In this document: one piece after another, positions 19,095-32,619 of the stretch
How the letters are laid out: the number at the start of each line of letters is the position of its first letter
Position numbering within the stretch: the first letter of the stretch is position 1
Assembly (NCBI RefSeq): GCF_008801925.2
Contig: NZ_CP062803.1
Coordinates: 3,782,001 to 3,846,000, forward strand
Length of the DNA stretch: 64,000 bases
Reading direction: 5' to 3'
From: Cupriavidus basilensis
GTDB lineage: Bacteria > Pseudomonadota > Gammaproteobacteria > Burkholderiales > Burkholderiaceae
Translations under genes and position numbers: made by a program
The notes under the pieces: model-generated
Databases searched by the model: none
What the model saw: only the letters and a program-made list of their open reading frames with translations
Told to the model about the DNA's origin: nothing

Positions 19095-19115
19095 GCGGCA
19101 CGCTACGCGTGCCGC
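19095..19115 (-). terminator. Hairpin after proA
   Basis: A perfect 9-bp stem GCGGCACGC / GCGTGCCGC with a 3-nt loop, 9 bp past the proA stop. The T content behind it is low, so termination may be partial. Confidence 0.55.
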
Positions 19116-19123
19116 CGGCCCGC

Positions 19124-20404
19124 TCAGGTACGGATCTCGCCGTGGCCGAACACCACGTACTTCAGCGAGGTCAGGCCTTCCAGGCCGACCGGGCCGCGCG
19201 CGTGCAGCTTGTCGTTGGAGATGCCGATCTCGGCGCCCAGGCCGTACTCGAAGCCATCGGCAAAGCGCGTCGACGCATTGATCATCACGCTGGCCGAGTC
19301 CACCTCGCGCAGGAAGCGCATGCCGGTGGTGTAGTTCTCGGTGATGATGGAATCGGTGTGCGCCGAGCCGTAGGTATTGATGTGCTCGATGGCCTCGTCC
19401 AGCCCGGCCACGGTGCGGATCGCCAGCACCGGCGCCAGGTACTCGAGCCGCCAGTCTTCTTCGGTGGCGTCGACCAGGCCGGTGAAACCGGCGGCTTGCA
19501 GCGTGGCGCGGGTGGCGGCGCACACGCGCAGCTCCACGCCCTTTTCCTGGTAGATGCGGCACAGCGGCGGCAGCGCCGCGGCGGCGACATCGCGCGCGAC
19601 CAGCAGCGTTTCCATGGTGTTGCAGGGCGCGTAGCGCTGGGTCTTGGCGTTGTCGGCAACGCGCACTGCCTTGTCCAGGTCCGCGTCGACATCGATATAG
19701 ACGTGGCAGATGCCATCCAGGTGCTTGATCATGGGCACCCGCGCTTCCGCCATCAGGCGCGCGATCAGGCTCTTGCCGCCGCGCGGCACGATCACGTCGA
19801 CGTATTCGGTCATGGTGACGAGGCGGCCAACCGCGGCGCGGTCGGTGGTCGAGATCACCTGCACCGCTTCGGGCGGCAGGCCGGCGGCGGCCAGGCCCTC
19901 GGCCACCAGCGCGGCCAGCGCGGTATTGGAATCGATCGCCTCGGAGCCGCCGCGCAGGATGGTGGCGTTGCCCGACTTCAGGCACAGCGCGGCTGCGTCG
20001 ATGGTCACGTTGGGACGCGACTCGTAGATGATGCCGATGACGCCCAGCGGCACCCGCATCTGGCCCACCTGGATGCCGGTGGGACGGAATTTCATGTTGC
20101 TGATCTCGCCGATCGGGTCCGCCAGCGCGGCGATCTGTTCCAGGCCGGCGGCCATGGTGTCGATGGCCTTGTCCGAGAGCGTCAGGCGGTCGATGAATGC
20201 GGCGTCCTGGCCGTTGGCGCGGGCACGCGCCACGTCGCCGGCGTTCACGGCCTTGAGGTGCGCGGCGTCGCGGCGGATGGCGGCGGCGATGGTCAGCAGC
20301 GCGCGGTTCTTGTCCGCGGTGGAGGCGCGCGCCATGGCGCGGGAGGCGGCGCGGGCCTGCTGGCCGACGCGGTCCATGTACTGCTTGAGATCGAGCTCGT
20401 TCAT
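19124..20404 (-). CDS. proA: Gamma-glutamyl phosphate reductase
   Basis: 426 residues. It reduces gamma-glutamyl phosphate with NADPH to glutamate semialdehyde, the second step of proline synthesis. Family blocks include [55 protein letters not shown], and the catalytic cysteine in [22 protein letters not shown]-like sequence ([16 protein letters not shown]) and [20 protein letters not shown] close the protein. It sits between holA and hemJ in the leftward gene set. Confidence 0.96.
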   Translation of the reverse strand: MNELDLKQYMDRVGQQARAASRAMARASTADKNRALLTIAAAIRRDAAHLKAVNAGDVARARANGQDAAFIDRLTLSDKAIDTMAAGLEQIAALADPIGEISNMKFRPTGIQVGQMRVPLGVIGIIYESRPNVTIDAAALCLKSGNATILRGGSEAIDSNTALAALVAEGLAAAGLPPEAVQVISTTDRAAVGRLVTMTEYVDVIVPRGGKSLIARLMAEARVPMIKHLDGICHVYIDVDADLDKAVRVADNAKTQRYAPCNTMETLLVARDVAAAALPPLCRIYQEKGVELRVCAATRATLQAAGFTGLVDATEEDWRLEYLAPVLAIRTVAGLDEAIEHINTYGSAHTDSIITENYTTGMRFLREVDSASVMINASTRFADGFEYGLGAEIGISNDKLHARGPVGLEGLTSLKYVVFGHGEIRT

Positions 20405-20531
20405 ATTCCTGGCCAGGGGACCCGGCCCTCAATGCTTGGTTTAGCTTGTCTTTTTTGTCGGCAACGGCTGGCTATGCGGGTCACTGGCAGTGATCTCCAA
20501 TAACCGCGCTACCGAATACCGGCCTGCGGGC

Positions 20532-21572
20532 TTACCGGGCGATGGTCAGCGCCAGCTGCAGCAGGCCATCCCAGGGCTCGGCCGGCATGCCTTCGGCGCG
20601 CAGGCCCTTGACCTGCCGGTCCAGCTTGGCGGCCATGCCCAGCGCGGCTTCCAGCTGCGCCAGCGAGAGGCGCTGCGCGGCCTGCGGCACCAGCTTTTCG
20701 CGCGGGCCCCAGATACGCAGTTCACGCGTCAGGACACCGATCTGCTTGCCTGCCGCCAGCCCTTGCCGGACTTTGGATAATACGCGAATTTCCTCGGTCA
20801 GCGCCCACAGCACCAGTACCGTGGCCTCGCCCTCCCCGCGCAGCCCTTCGAGCATGCGCACCAGGCGGGGCACGTCGCCGCTGAGCATGGCTTCGGAGAG
20901 CTTGAAGACGTCGTAGCGAGCCACGTTGAGCACCGCATCGTGCACCTGCTCGAAGGTCAGCGGACCAGCCGGATACAGCAGCCCGAGCTTCTGGATTTCC
21001 TGGTGAGCGGCCAGCAGGTTGCCTTCGACCTTGTCGGCGATGAACTGCAGCGCGCGCCGCCCCGGTTCACCCGGCTCGACCCGCTGCTGCTGCAGCGCCA
21101 GCCGCTCGCCGACCCAGGCCGGCAGCCGGGTGCGGTCGACGGAATCAACCTTGATCGACACGCCGGCGGCGTCCAGCGCCTGGAACCAGGCCGACTTGGC
21201 CGTGGCGAAGTCCAGCCGCGGCAGCGTGATGAACATGACCACGTCCGGCGAGGGCTGGGCAGCCACCGCGCGCAGCGCCTCGCCGCCGTCCTTGCCGGGC
21301 TTGCCGGAGGGAATCCGCAGCTCGACGATCTTGCGGTCACCGAACAGCGACATCGATTGCTGCGCCTGGACCAGGTGGCCCCAGTTGAAGCCGCGCTCGG
21401 AGGACAGCACCTCGCGCTCCGTGAAGCCGGCCTCGCGCGCAGCCTGGCGCAGGCGGTCGACCGCCTCGAGCACCAGCAGGTGCTCATCGCCATGCACCAC
21501 GTAGAGCGGAGCCAGGCCGCGTCCCTTGGCCTGGCGCAGGTGCGCTTCGAGTCCATCGAGCTTGAGCTGCAT
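20532..21572 (-). CDS. holA: DNA polymerase III delta subunit
   Basis: 346 residues. The N-terminus MQLKLDGLEAHLRQAKGRGLAPLYVVHGDEHLLVLEAVDRLRQAA matches HolA, the clamp-loader subunit that opens the beta sliding clamp. Further blocks fit the family: LFGDRKIVELRIPSGKPGKDGGEAL, VKVDSVDRTRLPAWVGERL-like region, and DAVLNVARYDVFKLSEAMLSGD. It lies 65 bp after lptE, the usual leuS-lptE-holA order in Burkholderiales, so it is probably in one operon with them. Confidence 0.94.
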   Translation of the reverse strand: MQLKLDGLEAHLRQAKGRGLAPLYVVHGDEHLLVLEAVDRLRQAAREAGFTEREVLSSERGFNWGHLVQAQQSMSLFGDRKIVELRIPSGKPGKDGGEALRAVAAQPSPDVVMFITLPRLDFATAKSAWFQALDAAGVSIKVDSVDRTRLPAWVGERLALQQQRVEPGEPGRRALQFIADKVEGNLLAAHQEIQKLGLLYPAGPLTFEQVHDAVLNVARYDVFKLSEAMLSGDVPRLVRMLEGLRGEGEATVLVLWALTEEIRVLSKVRQGLAAGKQIGVLTRELRIWGPREKLVPQAAQRLSLAQLEAALGMAAKLDRQVKGLRAEGMPAEPWDGLLQLALTIAR

Positions 21573-21637
21573 GCCGTGCGCTTCTTTCCTCTGTCCTTGC
21601 CGTATTGGGCTTGTCTGGCCGGCGCTTCGCGCGCCGC

Positions 21638-22159
21638 TCAGATGGCCTTGACCGCGCTCAGCCGGCGAATCAGCTGCTGCACGATGTCGCGCTGCATGTC
21701 GCGATAGAGCTGCTGCTCTTCGTAATCCTTGGCCAGCGTGTTGGCTTCGTTGTAGGTCAGGTCGCGTGTTAGCACCAGTTGCGACGGCGCGATCAGCTCC
21801 TGGCCGCCGGCGTCACGCAGGCGGAAGGTGAAGCGCTGCGTCAGGCGGTACTCGCGCACCACGCCGGTGGTGGTAATCGACAGCACTGTCTTGGTACGCG
21901 TGTCCTGCAGCACATCGAGCAGGGCATCCGCCTCTTTCGGGTCGGTCACGATCTGCGTGTCCGACCCGTTGCGGATGGCGCGGCGCAAATCGGAACCCAT
22001 CAGCGTATTGGGCGGAATGCTCACATACAGCCGCTTGAATGCGAAGTCCGCGTTGCCGCGCATGTGAAACCCGCAGCCGCCCAGCAGGCCGGCCAGCAGC
22101 AGCGTGGCCAGGACCTTGCGGCGGCCCTGCAGCGGTCGATCCAGCTTCTGTCCATCCAT
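21638..22159 (-). CDS. lptE: LPS-assembly lipoprotein LptE
   Basis: 173 residues. A lipobox LLGGC places the acylated cysteine at position 29, after a short basic and hydrophobic leader. The mature start GFHMRGNADFAFKRLYVSIPPNT is characteristic of LptE (RlpB), the outer-membrane lipoprotein plugged into LptD for LPS delivery to the surface. The alpha-beta body is followed by LAKDYEEQQLYRDMQRDIVQQLIRRLSAV, the conserved C-terminal helix. It is 49 bp behind leuS and ahead of holA. Confidence 0.94.
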   Translation of the reverse strand: MDGQKLDRPLQGRRKVLATLLLAGLLGGCGFHMRGNADFAFKRLYVSIPPNTLMGSDLRRAIRNGSDTQIVTDPKEADALLDVLQDTRTKTVLSITTTGVVREYRLTQRFTFRLRDAGGQELIAPSQLVLTRDLTYNEANTLAKDYEEQQLYRDMQRDIVQQLIRRLSAVKAI

Positions 22160-22208
22160 GTGGGCAGCTCCCTTGTTGGCTTCTCTCAGCGCTGGTTACA
22201 GCGCCACG

Positions 22209-24968
<2,760 letters not shown>

Positions 24969-24992
24969 GCGGCGCAGGGCGTGCCGCAGGCC

Positions 24993-25790
24993 TTACTTCA
25001 GGCCAAGCACGTCCTGCATGTCGAACAGCCCGGTGGGCTTGTCGGCGAGGAAGCGCGCCGCGCGTAGCGCACCCTCGGCATACGACTGGCGGCTGGACGA
25101 CTTGTGCGTGATCTCGATGCGCTCGCCGGTGCCGGCGAACATCACGGTGTGGTCGCCCACGATATCGCCGCCGCGCACGGTGGCAAAGCCGATGGAATTG
25201 GGGTCGCGCGGGCCGGTGTGGCCTTCGCGGGCAAACACGCCGCAGGTCTTCAGATCGCGGCCCAATGCCTTGGCCACCACCTCGCCCATCGCCAGCGCGG
25301 TGCCCGACGGGGCATCCACCTTATGGCGGTGGTGCGCCTCGATGACTTCGATGTCGTAGCCGGAAGACAGCAGCTTGGCGGCGACTTCCAGCAGCTTGAA
25401 CGTGGCATTGACGCCCACGCTCATATTGGCGGAGAACACCACGCCAATGTGCTTGGCGGCTTCGGCGATGGCGGCGCGGCCGGCGTCGTCAAACCCGGTG
25501 GTGCCGGTGACGACCTTGACGCCCAGGCGCCTTGCCGCTGCCAGGTGCACGAGTGTGCCCTCGGGCCGGGTAAAGTCGATCAGGCAGTCAGCACCAGCGA
25601 GGGCAGCGTCGATATCCGAGGTGATCGCCACGCCCGTGGCGCGGCCCAGCAGCAGCCCGGCATCCTGGCCCAGCGCCGGAGCACCCGGCACATCCAGTGC
25701 GCCCGACAGGGTGACGCCTTCGGTGGCGAGTACGTGTTCGATCAACATACGGCCCATGCGGCCGGAGGCACCTGCGATGGCGATATTCAT
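24993..25790 (-). CDS. dapB: 4-hydroxy-tetrahydrodipicolinate reductase
   Basis: 265 residues. The N-terminal nucleotide-binding motif is [34 protein letters not shown] and [10 protein letters not shown] follow. The signature [20 protein letters not shown] carries the catalytic His-His and the substrate-binding Lys-Ser-Gly-Thr residues. It reduces the DapA product in lysine and diaminopimelate synthesis. It is downstream of bamE in the same direction, 63 bp away. Confidence 0.96.
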   Translation of the reverse strand: MNIAIAGASGRMGRMLIEHVLATEGVTLSGALDVPGAPALGQDAGLLLGRATGVAITSDIDAALAGADCLIDFTRPEGTLVHLAAARRLGVKVVTGTTGFDDAGRAAIAEAAKHIGVVFSANMSVGVNATFKLLEVAAKLLSSGYDIEVIEAHHRHKVDAPSGTALAMGEVVAKALGRDLKTCGVFAREGHTGPRDPNSIGFATVRGGDIVGDHTVMFAGTGERIEITHKSSSRQSYAEGALRAARFLADKPTGLFDMQDVLGLK

Positions 25791-25853
25791 GGCGTGTCAG
25801 CAGTCAAAATACAAGCCGGCCGCGTGACGCGGCCGGCGTTCGGGCCTGAAGGC

Positions 25854-26471
25854 TCAGTTGGTCGGGCTGGTCGGGCCACCGGCCGCGGCGGACGAGGCGG
25901 CGGCAGCCGGAGCTGCCACCGCAGGCGCCGCAGCGGGAGCTGCGTCCGGGGCTGCGGCCGGGGCTGCGGCCGGGGCTGCAGCCGCATCCGAAGCCGCGGC
26001 AACGGTTTCCGCCGGTGCCTTGGGCGTCGGTGCCTTGCCCGCCTGCATGGCCTTCATGCCGTCGATTTCGGCAATCAGCTCGTATTCGGACGGCAGCTCG
26101 TCGCCACCGAACTTGACCAGCTTGTCGCCATCGAAGAACACGGTATAGCGGCGCTGCTGCACCACCGGCGTATTGCCGCGGCGGAACGAGAACACGTAGT
26201 CCCAGCGATTGCCGTGGAACACATCGGCCAGCAGCGGCGTGCCGAGCAGGAACTTGACCTGCTCGCGCGTCATGCCTTCGCGCAATTGGGCGGCGGCTTC
26301 ACGCGAGACAAAGTTGCCTTGCACGATGTTGATACGGTACGGCGTGATCGCGTTGGCGACCTTGCGCGACGTATTGTCATAGGTGGAGCACGCAGCCGTC
26401 AGCAGGGTAGCTGCAGCCAGCACAGTAGTAACCAGCGTCGGACGCATGGCGGACGAACGAAATGAACGCAT
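25854..26471 (-). CDS. bamE: Outer-membrane assembly lipoprotein BamE (SmpA/OmlA)
   Basis: 205 residues. The signal peptide ends in LTAAC (C28), the lipidation site. The BamE core is present: YRINIVQGNFVSREAAAQLREGMTREQVKFLLGTPLLADVFHGNRWDYVFSF. It is a small part of the BAM complex that inserts outer-membrane proteins. The last 60 residues are an Ala/Pro-rich, low-complexity tail (about residues 145-205, AAPAAAPDAAPAAAP type) absent from the E. coli protein. It is divergent from fur, a widely conserved pairing. The ATG at 26471 is chosen; M9 is possible. Confidence 0.92.
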   Translation of the reverse strand: MRSFRSSAMRPTLVTTVLAAATLLTAACSTYDNTSRKVANAITPYRINIVQGNFVSREAAAQLREGMTREQVKFLLGTPLLADVFHGNRWDYVFSFRRGNTPVVQQRRYTVFFDGDKLVKFGGDELPSEYELIAEIDGMKAMQAGKAPTPKAPAETVAAASDAAAAPAAAPAAAPDAAPAAAPAVAAPAAAASSAAAGGPTSPTN

Positions 26472-26670
26472 GTATCTCGCTTCTAGAAGGGAGAGAAAAG
26501 TGCCGATTCAGGCCCTCGCGGCGCTTGCCGTGAGGCGGCAGCGGCGATGGATCATCGCGAGCGCAGCCTAGGGCAGGTGACCGAGCCCCGGGCAACCGCC
26601 GGGGCGACTTTTGCCGCCAAAACCCTTATGATTCAACTATCCAGACATTGTACTCTAGGGAGTCACGCCC
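26472..26670. promoter_or_regulatory. Divergent bamE-fur promoter region
   Basis: About 200 bp with divergent starts. A TATGAT element at 26627-26632 is a good -10 candidate for fur. I could not see a clear 19-bp Fur box, so autoregulation by Fur is not supported by eye. Confidence 0.4.
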
Positions 26671-27102
26671 ATGCCGAGTCCGGCGGACCTCAAAAATATC
26701 GGTCTCAAAGCGACCGTACCGCGTCTGAAGATCCTCGAGATCTTCCAGACCAGCGAGCAGCGCCACCTCAGCGCCGAAGATGTTTACCGCATCCTGCTCA
26801 ACGAACAAATGGATATCGGCCTTGCAACCGTCTATCGCGTGCTGACCCAGTTCGAGCAGGCGGGACTGCTGTCGCGCAACAACTTCGAATCCGGCAAAGC
26901 CATTTTCGAGCTCAATGAAGGCAAGCATCACGACCACCTGGTCTGCATCGATTGCGGCCGCGTGGAAGAATTCTACGACTCCGAGATCGAGCGTCGCCAG
27001 CAAAGCATCGCAACCGAGCGCGGCTTCGCGCTGCAAGAACACGCATTGTCGCTCTATGGCAGCTGCACGAAGCACGAGTGCCCCCACCGGCCCAAGCGCT
27101 AG
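26671..27102 (+). CDS. fur: Ferric uptake regulator
   Basis: 143 residues. The winged-helix half includes [15 protein letters not shown] and [17 protein letters not shown]; the metal/dimer half includes [16 protein letters not shown] (H86, H87, H89, C92, C95) and a C-terminal C132-x4-C137 pair. It represses iron-uptake genes when bound to Fe2+. The divergent bamE neighbour is the standard betaproteobacterial arrangement. A bidirectional terminator separates it from phcA. Confidence 0.96.
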   Translation: MPSPADLKNIGLKATVPRLKILEIFQTSEQRHLSAEDVYRILLNEQMDIGLATVYRVLTQFEQAGLLSRNNFESGKAIFELNEGKHHDHLVCIDCGRVEEFYDSEIERRQQSIATERGFALQEHALSLYGSCTKHECPHRPKR

Positions 27103-27130
27103 ACCTGCGGCGGGACTGCCGCGCGAACAT

Positions 27131-27160
27131 AAAAAAACCGGCGCCAGCGCCGGTTTTTTT
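27131..27160. terminator. Bidirectional terminator between fur and phcA
   Basis: A long stem AAAAAAACCGGCGC / GCGCCGGTTTTTTT with a very short loop gives T-runs in both directions between two convergent genes. Confidence 0.92.
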
Positions 27161-27174
27161 ATTTCAAGCCTGCT

Positions 27175-28164
27175 TCACGATTCCGTATGATCCTGCTCGG
27201 CAACGATGTGCAGGCCGCGCGCAACCGCCGGCACGCCGACGAATTCGCCCACGACCTGGCGGAACAGCCCGCGTGCCCACACCAGCATCGGGTGCGTGTT
27301 GCGGCTGCGGTGCCAAAACATATTCAGGCCCAGCGTGGTGTTGAGTTCTGCCGGCAAGGGGAAGGCCTTGAGGCCGTAGGTCTCGCAAGCCATGTCCTTG
27401 GTCAGCGCATTGACCGTGAAAATCATGTCGGTCTGTGCGGCCAGCTCCGACTGCGCGCGCCAGGAATGCACCGTCAGCGTGGCATTGCGCTTTAGCCCGC
27501 GCTGCTGCAACGCGTAGTCCAGCGGGATCAGCGACGGTGCCGGGCGGCCATTGCCGCCGGAATGCGCCATGAAGATGTGGCCGCAGTCGAGATACTGCTC
27601 GAGCGTGCAGGTGCCCTTGAGCACCGGATGGTTTTTACGCGCGCAAACCCAGAGGTTGAGCGAAGTCACCATCTCTTCCACGATTTCGGGATGCCGGGTC
27701 GGGAATGGCGAGAACGCCAGGTCCAGCTCGTTGCCACGCATGGCGGCCACATCCGACTCCCAGGAATGGGATTCGACCAGCTTGATATGCAACTCCGGCG
27801 CCAGTTGCTTGATGCGCAGGATAAAGCGGTTGAAGACCGTATCGCCCAGCTCGGCGGCAAAGCCGATGTTGAGGGTGCCGGTGGCGGTAGCGGGGTCGAA
27901 ATTATCGGCGTCGCCCTCGTTGATCGAGGACCACAGGTCCAGCATGTCGCGAATCTTCGGCCCGAGTTCCAAGGCTCGCGGCGTCGGCGTCAGGCCGTGC
28001 GGCACGCGGATGAAGAGGGGATCGTCGAAAATCTCGCGAAGACGGCCCAGCGAATGCGAAACCGCAGGTGCGGTCATATGCATTTTTTCCGCGACATAGG
28101 TCGCGTTTCGCTTGCTGAGCAGCTCGGTAAAAATCACGAGCAGCTTGGTATCCACATTCACCAT
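27175..28164 (-). CDS. phcA: LysR-type global regulator PhcA
   Basis: 329 residues. The N-terminal LysR helix-turn-helix (about 1-62) begins MVNVDTKLLVIFTELLSKRN and contains MTAPAVSHSLGRLREIFDDPLFIR. The remaining part is the LysR substrate-binding domain. The sequence is recognisably PhcA, the quorum-controlled master regulator first studied in Ralstonia solanacearum and also found in Cupriavidus. There it switches between growth and virulence or social traits once the 3-hydroxy ester signal made by PhcB accumulates. A GGGTGAG ribosome binding site precedes the ATG. A 30-bp palindrome lies 152 bp upstream. Confidence 0.93.
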   Translation of the reverse strand: MVNVDTKLLVIFTELLSKRNATYVAEKMHMTAPAVSHSLGRLREIFDDPLFIRVPHGLTPTPRALELGPKIRDMLDLWSSINEGDADNFDPATATGTLNIGFAAELGDTVFNRFILRIKQLAPELHIKLVESHSWESDVAAMRGNELDLAFSPFPTRHPEIVEEMVTSLNLWVCARKNHPVLKGTCTLEQYLDCGHIFMAHSGGNGRPAPSLIPLDYALQQRGLKRNATLTVHSWRAQSELAAQTDMIFTVNALTKDMACETYGLKAFPLPAELNTTLGLNMFWHRSRNTHPMLVWARGLFRQVVGEFVGVPAVARGLHIVAEQDHTES

Positions 28165-28315
28165 GATCTCACCCAGGTTGGATTGGGAATTGGGAATGAC
28201 CGTATCGTCACTTGCATTGGCTGCACATCGGTGTTTCCAGCACTTTCACAGTGTAAGAGCAAAGTAGGGAACGGAACAGGAATTCCGCGCCAGCCCTTGC
28301 ACCGTGCCGGCCTTC

Positions 28316-28345
28316 GTCCTTTTGCCAGGAACCTGGCAAAAGGAC
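28316..28345. promoter_or_regulatory. Perfect 30-bp palindrome upstream of phcA
   Basis: Arms GTCCTTTTGCCAGG and CCTGGCAAAAGGAC are separated by AA. It lies between the gap terminator and phcA, 152-181 bp upstream of the phcA start. It lacks a T-run, so a dyad operator for phcA is favoured; a transcript-end hairpin is the alternative. Confidence 0.5.
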
Positions 28346-28384
28346 CCGCCTGGGTTTTCCGATAGCTGGAGTTGCAAGCAGACG

Positions 28385-28416
28385 ACAAGGCGGCATCCCG
28401 GGGAATGCCGCCTTGT
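28385..28416 (-). terminator. Terminator after gap
   Basis: A perfect 12-bp stem ACAAGGCGGCAT / ATGCCGCCTTGT with an 8-nt loop, 32 bp past the gap stop. Only a short T-rich stretch follows, but the stem is strong. Confidence 0.72.
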
Positions 28417-28447
28417 TCCGTGCGCAAACCAACCTATCCCGGCAAAC

Positions 28448-29464
<1,017 letters not shown>

Positions 29465-29543
29465 CTAACGATCGATGGATGCGGGAAAGCGTCTGCCGGC
29501 CCGCGCGGCCGAGTCGACCGCTGCGCGGGCCCGCGAATACCTG

Positions 29544-31580
29544 TTACTGACCGAGCGTGTCGCGCACGGTGCGCACGACGTTCTCGACCGTGAAGCCGAA
29601 GTGCTTGAACAATACGCCAGCGGGAGCCGATTCGCCGAAGGTGTCAATGCCCACCACGGCCTGGACCTGGTACTTCCACCAGAAGTCCGTCACGCCTGCC
29701 TCGACCGCCACGCGCGGCACGCCGGCCGGCAGCACCGATGCCTTGTAGGCGGCGTCCTGCTTGTCGAACACCGTGGTTGCCGGCACAGAGACCACGCGCA
29801 CGTGCACGCCGTCAGCAGCCAGTTGCTCTGCGGCGCCCACGGCCAGGCCGACTTCCGAGCCGGTGGCGATGATCACGGCATCCGGACGGCCGGTCTTGGG
29901 ATTGTTGCCGGCGCGCAGCACATAGCCGCCCCGCGCGATATTGGCGCGGGTGGTGTCGTCACGCTGCTGGAACGGCAGGTTCTGGCGGCTGAAAATCAGG
30001 CAGCTCGGGCCGTTCTCACGGCGCACGGCCTGGGCCCAGGCCACCGCGGTTTCGGTCGTGTCGGCGGTACGCCACACGTCCATGTTGGGGATCAGGCGCA
30101 GGCTGGCGACGTGTTCGATCGACTGGTGGGTCGGGCCGTCTTCGCCCAGGCCGATGGAGTCGTGGGTGAACACGAACAGCGTGCGGATCTTCATCAGCGC
30201 CGCCATGCGCAGGGCATTGCGGCTGTAGTCGGAGAAGGTCAGGAAGGTGCCGCCGTAGGGGATGTAGCCACCATGCAGCGTGATGCCGTTCATGATGGCG
30301 CTCATGCCGAACTCGCGCACGCCGTAGTTGATGTGGTTGCCCCAGGCATCGCCGCGCACGGCCTTGCTGCCGGACCAGTTGGTCAGGTTGGAGCCGGTCA
30401 GGTCGGCCGAGCCACCCAGGAATTCCGGCAGCACCGGCGCGAGCGCCTCGATGGTGTTCTGGCTGGCCTTGCGGGTAGCGATGGTTTCCGCCTTTTCCTC
30501 GCACTTGGCCAGGAAAGCGTCCACGGCAGCGTCAAACGCGCCGGGCAGCTCGCCACGCATGCGGCGCTGGAATTCGCCGGCTTCGTACGGGAAGCGCTCT
30601 GCATAAGCCTCGAACAGCGCGTTCCAGGCCTTCTCCAGCGAACCGCCGCGGGCCTTGGCATCCCATGCCGTATAGACTTCGGCCGGGAGCTCGAACGGGG
30701 CGTGTGCCCAGCCCAGCGCCTCGCGCGTGGCCAGGATTTCGGCGCCGCCAAGCGGCGCGCCATGCACATCGTGGCCGCCTTCCTTGTTGGGCGCGCCCTT
30801 GCCGATCAGGGTACGGCAGCAGATCAGGGTCGGACGGTCGCTGTGCTTGGCTTCGGCGATGGCGGCATCGACGGCGGCGGCGTCATGGCCGTCCACCGCG
30901 CGGATCACATTCCAGCCGTAGGCTTCGAAACGCTTCGGGGTGTCGTCGGCGAACCAGTGCACCACGTCGCCGTCGATCGAGATGCCGTTGTCGTCCCAGA
31001 GCGCGACCAGCTTGTTCAGCTTGAGCGTGCCGGCCAGCGAGCAGGCCTCGTGGCTGATGCCTTCCATCAGGCAGCCGTCACCCAGGAACACATAGGTGTG
31101 GTGGTTGACGATGTCGAAGCCCGGGCGGTTGAATTCCTCGCCCAGCAGGCGTTCAGCCAGCGCCATGCCGACCGCATTGGTCAGGCCTTGGCCCAGCGGG
31201 CCGGTGGTGGTTTCCACGCCCGGGGTGATGCCATATTCCGGGTGGCCTGCCGTCTTGCTGTGCATCTGGCGGAAGTTCTTCAGTTCGGCCAGGGGCAGGT
31301 CGTAGCCGGTCAGGTGCAGCAGTGCGTAAAGCAGCATCGAGCCGTGGCCGTTGGACAGCACGAAGCGGTCGCGGTCAGCCCACTTGGGGTTGCTCGGGTT
31401 ATGCTTCAGATGACGGCCCCACAGCGCAACCGCAATATCCGCCATGCCCATCGGCATGCCGGGGTGGCCTGAATTGGCCTGCTGGACGGCGTCCATGGCC
31501 AGGACGCGGATGGCGTTGGCCATAAGTTGGACGGGCTGCGAAGCGTGCGGACTGGCGGCGGGATGAGCGAGGTGAGACAT
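29544..31580 (-). CDS. tkt: Transketolase
   Basis: 678 residues. The thiamine-diphosphate enzyme moves two-carbon units in the pentose phosphate and Calvin pathways. Signatures seen are [30 protein letters not shown], the TPP motif [18 protein letters not shown]…[14 protein letters not shown], and [28 protein letters not shown]. The N-terminal 19 residues before MANAIRVL are variable. Its ATG (31578-31580 complement) shares the CATG tetranucleotide with the divergent speE ATG at 31579. It precedes gap. Confidence 0.95.
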   Translation of the reverse strand: MSHLAHPAASPHASQPVQLMANAIRVLAMDAVQQANSGHPGMPMGMADIAVALWGRHLKHNPSNPKWADRDRFVLSNGHGSMLLYALLHLTGYDLPLAELKNFRQMHSKTAGHPEYGITPGVETTTGPLGQGLTNAVGMALAERLLGEEFNRPGFDIVNHHTYVFLGDGCLMEGISHEACSLAGTLKLNKLVALWDDNGISIDGDVVHWFADDTPKRFEAYGWNVIRAVDGHDAAAVDAAIAEAKHSDRPTLICCRTLIGKGAPNKEGGHDVHGAPLGGAEILATREALGWAHAPFELPAEVYTAWDAKARGGSLEKAWNALFEAYAERFPYEAGEFQRRMRGELPGAFDAAVDAFLAKCEEKAETIATRKASQNTIEALAPVLPEFLGGSADLTGSNLTNWSGSKAVRGDAWGNHINYGVREFGMSAIMNGITLHGGYIPYGGTFLTFSDYSRNALRMAALMKIRTLFVFTHDSIGLGEDGPTHQSIEHVASLRLIPNMDVWRTADTTETAVAWAQAVRRENGPSCLIFSRQNLPFQQRDDTTRANIARGGYVLRAGNNPKTGRPDAVIIATGSEVGLAVGAAEQLAADGVHVRVVSVPATTVFDKQDAAYKASVLPAGVPRVAVEAGVTDFWWKYQVQAVVGIDTFGESAPAGVLFKHFGFTVENVVRTVRDTLGQ

Positions 31581-32547
31581 GCGGCGGGAACCTGGCGGCG
31601 GGAAAAGCGCAATTTTACCAGATCAAAGGGGGGCGTTAGGCCACCCGGCGGCCCCGCCTGGCGGCCATCTGCAATGGACCGAATGGCTTTCCCCGGGCGT
31701 TGGCACCACCTTGGGCCAGATTCGGCTGCTCGCGGCAATGCGCTCGCCGTACCAGCAAATCGAGATTGGCGAGCATCCCCGCTTTGGCCGGATCTTCCGC
31801 CTCGATGGCCGCATCATGAGCGCGGAAGCAGACGCCTTCATCCAGCATGAGCTGATGGTGCACCCCATGGCCGTGGCCCATGGCGCGGCACGCTCCGCGC
31901 TGGTGGTGGGTGGCGGCGACGGCGGTTCGGCGCATGAATTGCTGCGCCTGCCCTTCATGCGCGAGGTGGTGGTGGCCGAACTCGACCCCGATGTCGTGAC
32001 GCTGGCCCGGGCCTGGCTGGACGGCATCCACCAGGGCGCCTTCGAGGATCCACGCGTGCACCTCGCCATTGGCGACGCGCTGGGCTTGATGGAAGCCTTT
32101 GGCCGCGCGGGGCGGCAGTTCGACCTGATCGTCTTCGATCTGACCGAGGCCGACGACGGCAGCCCGGCGGCGGCGCTCTTCTCCAACCACGGCCTGCAAA
32201 CCGCCCGGCGCTGCCTGGCGCCCGGCGGCGCGCTGTCCCTGCACCTTGGCCCGCCGGAACACCGCCCCGAGTCGGTCCGCGTGCTCGCCGCGCGCTTGCG
32301 CCAGTGCTTTGCGCAAGTCCACCCCATCACCACCTTCATCCCCGTCTACGGCGCGCAATGGGCCATCGCGCTGGCCAGCGACACCCTCGACGTGCGCGGC
32401 GCCGATGCCGCGCGGCTCGACGAGCGGCTGCGCGCCTGGAAGCTCGAGCGCAAGCTGCGCTGCTACCACGCCGCGCTCCATCCGGCCTTGTTCGCCCTGC
32501 CCCTGCACCTGCAGGCGCTTTTCGACAGCGCCTGCGCACCCGCGTAA
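31579..32547 (+). CDS. speE: Spermidine synthase family protein
   Basis: 322 residues from the ATG at 31579, which has a good GAGGTGAG ribosome binding site although that lies inside the divergent tkt gene. The body from [16 protein letters not shown] onward matches Spe[29 protein letters not shown], the SAM-fold [17 protein letters not shown], and [12 protein letters not shown]. Two canonical later starts would remove conserved N-terminal sequence, so I keep the long form with its 31-residue non-conserved lead. It transfers aminopropyl groups from decarboxylated SAM. The active-site DxTDP motif is altered here to LTEADD, so specificity is uncertain. Confidence 0.82.
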   Translation: MRREPGGGKSAILPDQRGALGHPAAPPGGHLQWTEWLSPGVGTTLGQIRLLAAMRSPYQQIEIGEHPRFGRIFRLDGRIMSAEADAFIQHELMVHPMAVAHGAARSALVVGGGDGGSAHELLRLPFMREVVVAELDPDVVTLARAWLDGIHQGAFEDPRVHLAIGDALGLMEAFGRAGRQFDLIVFDLTEADDGSPAAALFSNHGLQTARRCLAPGGALSLHLGPPEHRPESVRVLAARLRQCFAQVHPITTFIPVYGAQWAIALASDTLDVRGADAARLDERLRAWKLERKLRCYHAALHPALFALPLHLQALFDSACAPA

Positions 32548-32619
32548 GATGCTCGTTCGCACCGCGGGTCTTGCCGCCCAGGCAAGCCCCGCGCGGCTTC
32601 CCGTAACCAGGAGACGATC

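Noticed and set aside
26472..26670. Fur box in the bamE-fur promoter
   Set aside because: No 19-bp GATAAT-type dyad could be aligned convincingly by eye.
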